From a virus, in IMG/VR virus record IMGVR_UViG_3300022725_000007, positions 1-24,572 of that record: a DNA stretch of 24,572 nt. One strand, 5' to 3'. A model generated the notes under the pieces. It made no database searches. It was given only the letters and a program-made list of their open reading frames with translations, and was not told the origin of the DNA. The position numbers and the translations under genes were made by a program. This document shows positions 21,738 to 24,572 of the stretch, in pieces (within the stretch, counting starts at the first letter, position 1; each line of letters starts with the position of its first letter).

Positions 21738-22649
21738 ATGACGACACGCGACCTGCCATCCTCGGCGGCAACGGCGGACGGCGAAGACACGCTGGATATC
21801 TATCACGCGCTGATCACCGCGCTGCTTGATGCGTCGGTACTGCCGCTGACATCTGTTGGCGGCACGGCGAATGCGATCACGGCGGATGTTGACCCGGAAA
21901 TGCCTGCGTCCGGACTGGTCGCGGGCATGAAATTCTCTGTCACATGGGCCAGCGCGAATACCGCGACGGCGGTGACGCTCAATGTTGACGGGTCTGGCGC
22001 CAAGGACATCGTGACTGCCTCGAACGGGGTGCTGACAGTCGGGCAGATCGCCGCCGGGCGGCGCGATATCGTCGAGTATGACGGCACATCGTATCGGCTG
22101 ATGACCGGCGGCGCGACCCAGACTGACGGCGCAAGCGAGGTGTTCGAGTACCTGTCTTCGGATACTTGGACAAACAACTACAGCGCCGGGCGGCTGGTTT
22201 TCGTCGAACTGTGGGGCGCCGGGCAGGGGGGCAAAACATCAGGATCTCCGATTGATGGCGGCAATGGTGGCGAGTACGCCTGGGGCCTGTTCCGGGCGGG
22301 CGACCTGGGGGCGACCGAGACCATTGTCGTACCCTCGACCACGGCGACGGGCAGCAACGGCGGCGATTGCACTTTCGGGTCGGTCCTTGCGGCGAAGGGG
22401 GGCGGCAAATCGGGGGCGGCGTCGGCCCGGACATGGGAGGGCGGCGGGAGCGCGACCACTATCTCTCTGGGGTCAAACGCCATCATGGGCGGCGGCGCCG
22501 GCGGCAACAGTACGGGCACGGTCGTGGCGGGAACAAGTCGATACGGCGGCAACGGCGGCGCCAGCGGCGTCGCGGGCAGTGTGCCGGGCGGCGGCGGCGG
22601 CGCGCTTGCTCAGGGCGGCGCGGGCAAGGCCCGCGTCACGGTATTCTGA
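21738..22649 (+). CDS. Glycine-rich tail fibre / adhesin
   Basis: The protein has 303 residues from ATG 21738. Residues 1-130 look like a fibre shaft or attachment domain (MTTRDLPSSAATADGEDTLD, then GTANAITADVDPEMPASGLV and FSVTWASANTATAVTLNVDG). Residues about 155-295 are extremely glycine-rich with runs such as GGGGGALAQGGAGKA and GGNGGASGVAG. Such strings can form polyglycine type II helices like the adhesin Gp38 of T-even phages, or a jelly-roll 'glycine-rich domain'. Either would serve as a receptor-contact module. The repetitive glycine codons favour recombination and variation. Location directly after TipJ supports a tip or fibre role. Receptor identity cannot be inferred. Confidence 0.78.
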   Translation: MTTRDLPSSAATADGEDTLDIYHALITALLDASVLPLTSVGGTANAITADVDPEMPASGLVAGMKFSVTWASANTATAVTLNVDGSGAKDIVTASNGVLTVGQIAAGRRDIVEYDGTSYRLMTGGATQTDGASEVFEYLSSDTWTNNYSAGRLVFVELWGAGQGGKTSGSPIDGGNGGEYAWGLFRAGDLGATETIVVPSTTATGSNGGDCTFGSVLAAKGGGKSGAASARTWEGGGSATTISLGSNAIMGGGAGGNSTGTVVAGTSRYGGNGGASGVAGSVPGGGGGALAQGGAGKARVTVF

Positions 22650-22660
22650 GGGGGCGGGCG

Positions 22661-23092
22661 ATGCGACTAGCACAGATCGAAAGCGGCGTGGTGGCGAATG
22701 TGGTCGAGGTGCGGCCTGGCGCGGTTCCGGGCTTCATGGCCGGCTGGCCCGAGGCGGGGCCGGATGTCGGGATCGGGTGGGCATGGGATGGCAAGGTCTT
22801 CGCCCCGGCGCCGCCCCCGCCCGTGACCGCGGAACAGGTCAAGGCCGAGGCCGAGCGGCGTATTCTCGCGGTAGCGCCCGAGTGGCGGCAACGCAACCTG
22901 CTCGCGCGGGGGGCGGAGCTGGCGAATATCCGCCACGACCGGAAATTGACATCCGGCGAAAAAGCCGAGGCCGACGCAATCAGCGCCGTCTGGACCGCGA
23001 TCGCGGGGCTGCGCGCGGCATCCGACGCGCTGGAGGCCATGAGCCCGATTCCGCAAGACTTCACCGATGACGAATACTGGAGGCAGGCATGA
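22661..23092 (+). CDS. Fibre-assembly or fibre-associated protein candidate
   Basis: The protein has 143 residues from ATG 22661, with GAGGGGG upstream. It begins MRLAQIESGVVANVVEVRPG and has WPEAGPDVGIGWAWDGKVF, a proline-rich turn (APAPPPPVT) and a helical C-terminal part (EAERRILAVAPEWRQRNLLA) ending FTDDEYWRQA. The combination of a short beta domain that reads 'v.......G.vw.....F' with a helical tail resembles phage tail fibre assembly chaperones and DUF4376-like proteins next to fibre genes. The likeness is moderate. Its stop overlaps the next start (ATGA). Confidence 0.65.
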   Translation: MRLAQIESGVVANVVEVRPGAVPGFMAGWPEAGPDVGIGWAWDGKVFAPAPPPPVTAEQVKAEAERRILAVAPEWRQRNLLARGAELANIRHDRKLTSGEKAEADAISAVWTAIAGLRAASDALEAMSPIPQDFTDDEYWRQA

Positions 23093-23370
23093 TCTGGTTA
23101 GCGGTTTTTGGCGGCGCCGAGGCGCTGGTGTTCGTGGTCTACGGGCGGCGCGCATACATGCAACGCTTGTGGAACATGCTGATCGCCATTGATCAGGCGG
23201 GCAACGCCTACATCGGCGGCGACCCGGATGAAACAATCAGTAGCCGGGCGGCGCGACAGGCGCACAAGTGGGGGTGGCGGCTGCTCGGGCGCATCCTCGA
23301 CGCCATTGACCCCGGACACATGGCCCGATCCGTTGAGGCGGATGAAGGCAAGAACGCGGCATGGGAATGA
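23089..23370 (+). CDS. Small membrane-anchored protein of the phage lysis-region type
   Basis: The protein has 93 residues from ATG 23089. An N-terminal hydrophobic segment (MIWLAVFGGAEALVFVVYG) is probably a transmembrane helix. The rest holds LIAIDQAGNAYIGGDPDETIS, then SRAARQAHKWGW and a final IDPGHMARSVEADEG. The block 'aiDq..N...gGdPDETiSsRa' with a following 'iD..H...s' is a recurrent signature of short prophage proteins, often near lysis genes, whose role is unknown. It is not a recognisable holin or endolysin. A membrane-associated role is inferred from the N-terminus. Confidence 0.75.
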   Translation: MIWLAVFGGAEALVFVVYGRRAYMQRLWNMLIAIDQAGNAYIGGDPDETISSRAARQAHKWGWRLLGRILDAIDPGHMARSVEADEGKNAAWE

Positions 23371-23382
23371 GAGGGAACTGAT

Positions 23383-24084
23383 ATGGCGACAGTAAACGTT
23401 ACGGCTGAAGGCACCATCGCTAAACCCGGCACCGGCACGGCTACCGGGGGCACCGTGCGATTCGTGTTGAGCGGCTCCGACGTGGATACGGCCAATGGCG
23501 ACGTGTTGCCCGCGACCTACACCGAGGCGGCGGTAGTCAGCGGCTCGGGGTGGGCGACCGTGCAGCTGTGGCCCAACAGCCGGGGGGCCAGAGCGACAAC
23601 CTACAGGGTGTATCACACCGGCGAGACAGCAGCCGGCGCGTTCGACGTGCTGCTTGGCAGAATTTCAGTGCCCGAGGCCGGGGCGCCGCACAATCTGGCC
23701 GACCTTCTGGCCGCTGGCGCGCCGACCGTCAACGCGGTCTACATGGGCATCATCACGCAGGCTCAATATGACGCGGCGATCGCGGTGACCAGCGTCACCC
23801 TTCTGACCAAGACCGTCGACCACACGCTGGTGGCCGATGACGAGCGCAAGACCATCGGTTTCGACAGCGCGTCGGACCTGACGCTGACCGTTCCGGCGGA
23901 CGCGACGCACGACTTCGCGGTCGGCGCGCAGTTCTCGGTTCTGCGGCTGGGCACCGGGCTGGTGTCGGTGGCGGGCGCGGGCGGGGTGACGGTGAATGGC
24001 ACCTATGGCCTGGACCTGGTCAAGCAGTTCTCGGCGGGGGCGCTTTTCAAGCGCGCCGCCAACGACTGGATTTTCCTTAACTGA
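23383..24084 (+). CDS. Probable tail fibre or virion surface protein
   Basis: The protein has 233 residues from ATG 23383, with GAGGGAACTGAT upstream (GAGGGAA about 7 nt before the ATG). It begins MATVNVTAEGTIAKPGTGTA and shows a beta-rich first part (GGTVRFVLSGSDVDTANGDV), a LPATYTEAAVVSGSGWATVQ segment, then LTLTVPADATHDFAVGAQF and a final VSVAGAGGVTVNGTYGLD with LFKRAANDWIFLN at the end. The C-terminal half matches the 'sl.l..........f..G....i...G.g.v.v....g.......g......W.l' pattern common in phage fibre tips and hub adhesins. I cannot name the family. Position after the fibre genes supports a virion surface role. Confidence 0.7.
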   Translation: MATVNVTAEGTIAKPGTGTATGGTVRFVLSGSDVDTANGDVLPATYTEAAVVSGSGWATVQLWPNSRGARATTYRVYHTGETAAGAFDVLLGRISVPEAGAPHNLADLLAAGAPTVNAVYMGIITQAQYDAAIAVTSVTLLTKTVDHTLVADDERKTIGFDSASDLTLTVPADATHDFAVGAQFSVLRLGTGLVSVAGAGGVTVNGTYGLDLVKQFSAGALFKRAANDWIFLN

Positions 24085-24102
24085 CGACAAAGGGGTACGA
24101 AA

Positions 24103-24189
24103 ATGCTGATCGAAGACAAGTTCGAATGGGCGCGCCCGGTGCAGATCATGGCGACCGGCACCACCGCGACCATCGTGATCTGGGATTGA
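24103..24189 (+). CDS. Very small gene (28 residues) between fibre genes
   Basis: ATG 24103 follows AAAGGGG by about 8 nt and encodes MLIEDKFEWARPVQIMATGT plus TATIVIWD before TGA 24187-24189. Codon use is GC-rich like its neighbours, the ribosome binding site is good, and the gene fills the space between two genes with only 18 and 4 bp to spare. The function is unknown; it may be a small fibre-associated peptide. Confidence 0.5.
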   Translation: MLIEDKFEWARPVQIMATGTTATIVIWD

Positions 24190-24193
24190 GCCG

Positions 24194-24572
24194 ATGCTGG
24201 GCCTTGGAGTCACGCTCTGGCAGCCGAATTCATTCTCTCCGCTGGCCCTTTTCGCCAACGGCGAGCGCGGCGGGTTCTGGGATGCAACGGACCTGTCCGC
24301 GATGTGGCAGGACACGGGCGGCACGACGCCCGCCGCCGCCGACCAGACGGTGGCGCGAATCGACGACCTCAGCGGCAACGGCCATCACTTCACTCAGGCC
24401 ACCCCCAGCGCGCGCCCGATCCTGCGCACCGACGCGGCTCTGCCCGCGCTGGAATACGACGGTACGGATGACAGCATGTCATCTGTCACTCCGGCCTCGG
24501 ACTGGGCCTGGGCGCACCAGCAGGGCGGCGTGACCATCGGCGCCGCCGCCACGGTCGCGCACCGCACCGATA
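24194..24572 (+). CDS. Lectin-like tail or fibre protein, truncated at the right edge
   Basis: An open frame begins at ATG 24194 and runs to the end of the window without a stop (at least 126 residues). After a short hydrophobic start, the sequence has RGGFWDATDLSAMWQDTGGT, then ARIDDLSGNGHHFTQATPS and LPALEYDGTDDSMSSVTP. The block 'l.D.SGnG....q....rP......g...l.fdG.dD.l' is the usual opening of LamG/concanavalin-like domains in phage and bacterial surface proteins. It is probably a carbohydrate-binding fibre or a large virion protein. The missing C-terminus prevents a full call. Confidence 0.7.
   Translation, partial: MLGLGVTLWQPNSFSPLALFANGERGGFWDATDLSAMWQDTGGTTPAAADQTVARIDDLSGNGHHFTQATPSARPILRTDAALPALEYDGTDDSMSSVTPASDWAWAHQQGGVTIGAAATVAHRTD

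Overview
The window is about 24.6 kb of a siphovirus or prophage of the lambda/HK97 assembly type. The host is most likely a high-GC alphaproteobacterium: codon use is GC-rich and the protein families look like those of Rhodobacterales phages. That host call is inference; no host gene, integrase or attachment site is present. Apart from one small leftward gene, everything reads left to right. Genes are packed with ATGA, GTGA or TAATG stop/start overlaps, as in a late morphogenesis operon.

Layout. 1-744: end of a helix-turn-helix-like regulator, a convergent small leftward gene, then a dense control region with inverted repeats, a repeated TTAACGGT box and divergent promoter candidates. 745-1347: a NusG-like protein with a probable antitermination role. 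1557-7777: packaging and capsid module (terminase small and large subunits, portal with a C-terminal 2H-phosphoesterase domain, prohead protease with an internally started scaffold, cement protein, major capsid protein). 7839-10684: head completion and neck genes, including a MuF-type protein. 10685-12748: an accessory cassette inside the structural operon. 12761-24572: tail terminator, tail tube, tail chaperones G and GT joined by a -1 frameshift, tape measure, tail-tip proteins, NlpC/P60 peptidase, TipJ-like hub, fibre or adhesin genes, a small membrane protein, and a truncated fibre/lectin-like gene at the right edge. No holin or endolysin is recognised.

The most unusual part is the 10685-12748 cassette, inserted between the HK97-gp10-like gene and the tail terminator gene, which are normally neighbours. 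It has its own promoter candidate, a foldable leader, two overlapping genes of unrecognised function (one with features weakly like RAMP/Cas7 RNA-binding proteins), a 533-bp array of about 105 GGCNN units, and a strong intrinsic terminator. Its autonomy resembles a phage moron. The GGC triplet repeats with a mostly 2-nt variable spacer, which is formally like the binding sites of multimeric RNA-binding proteins such as TRAP. A nucleoprotein system in which one or both proteins coat the array transcript or DNA is a hypothesis that fits the layout; nothing in the sequence proves it.

The modules would work together as follows. The NusG-like factor probably lets polymerase read through the internal terminators. 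Terminase and portal package DNA into a capsid built by the protease, scaffold, major capsid and cement proteins. Neck proteins join the head to a tail whose length is set by the 935-residue tape measure. The phosphoesterase domain on the portal may also counter host cyclic-nucleotide (CBASS) immunity.
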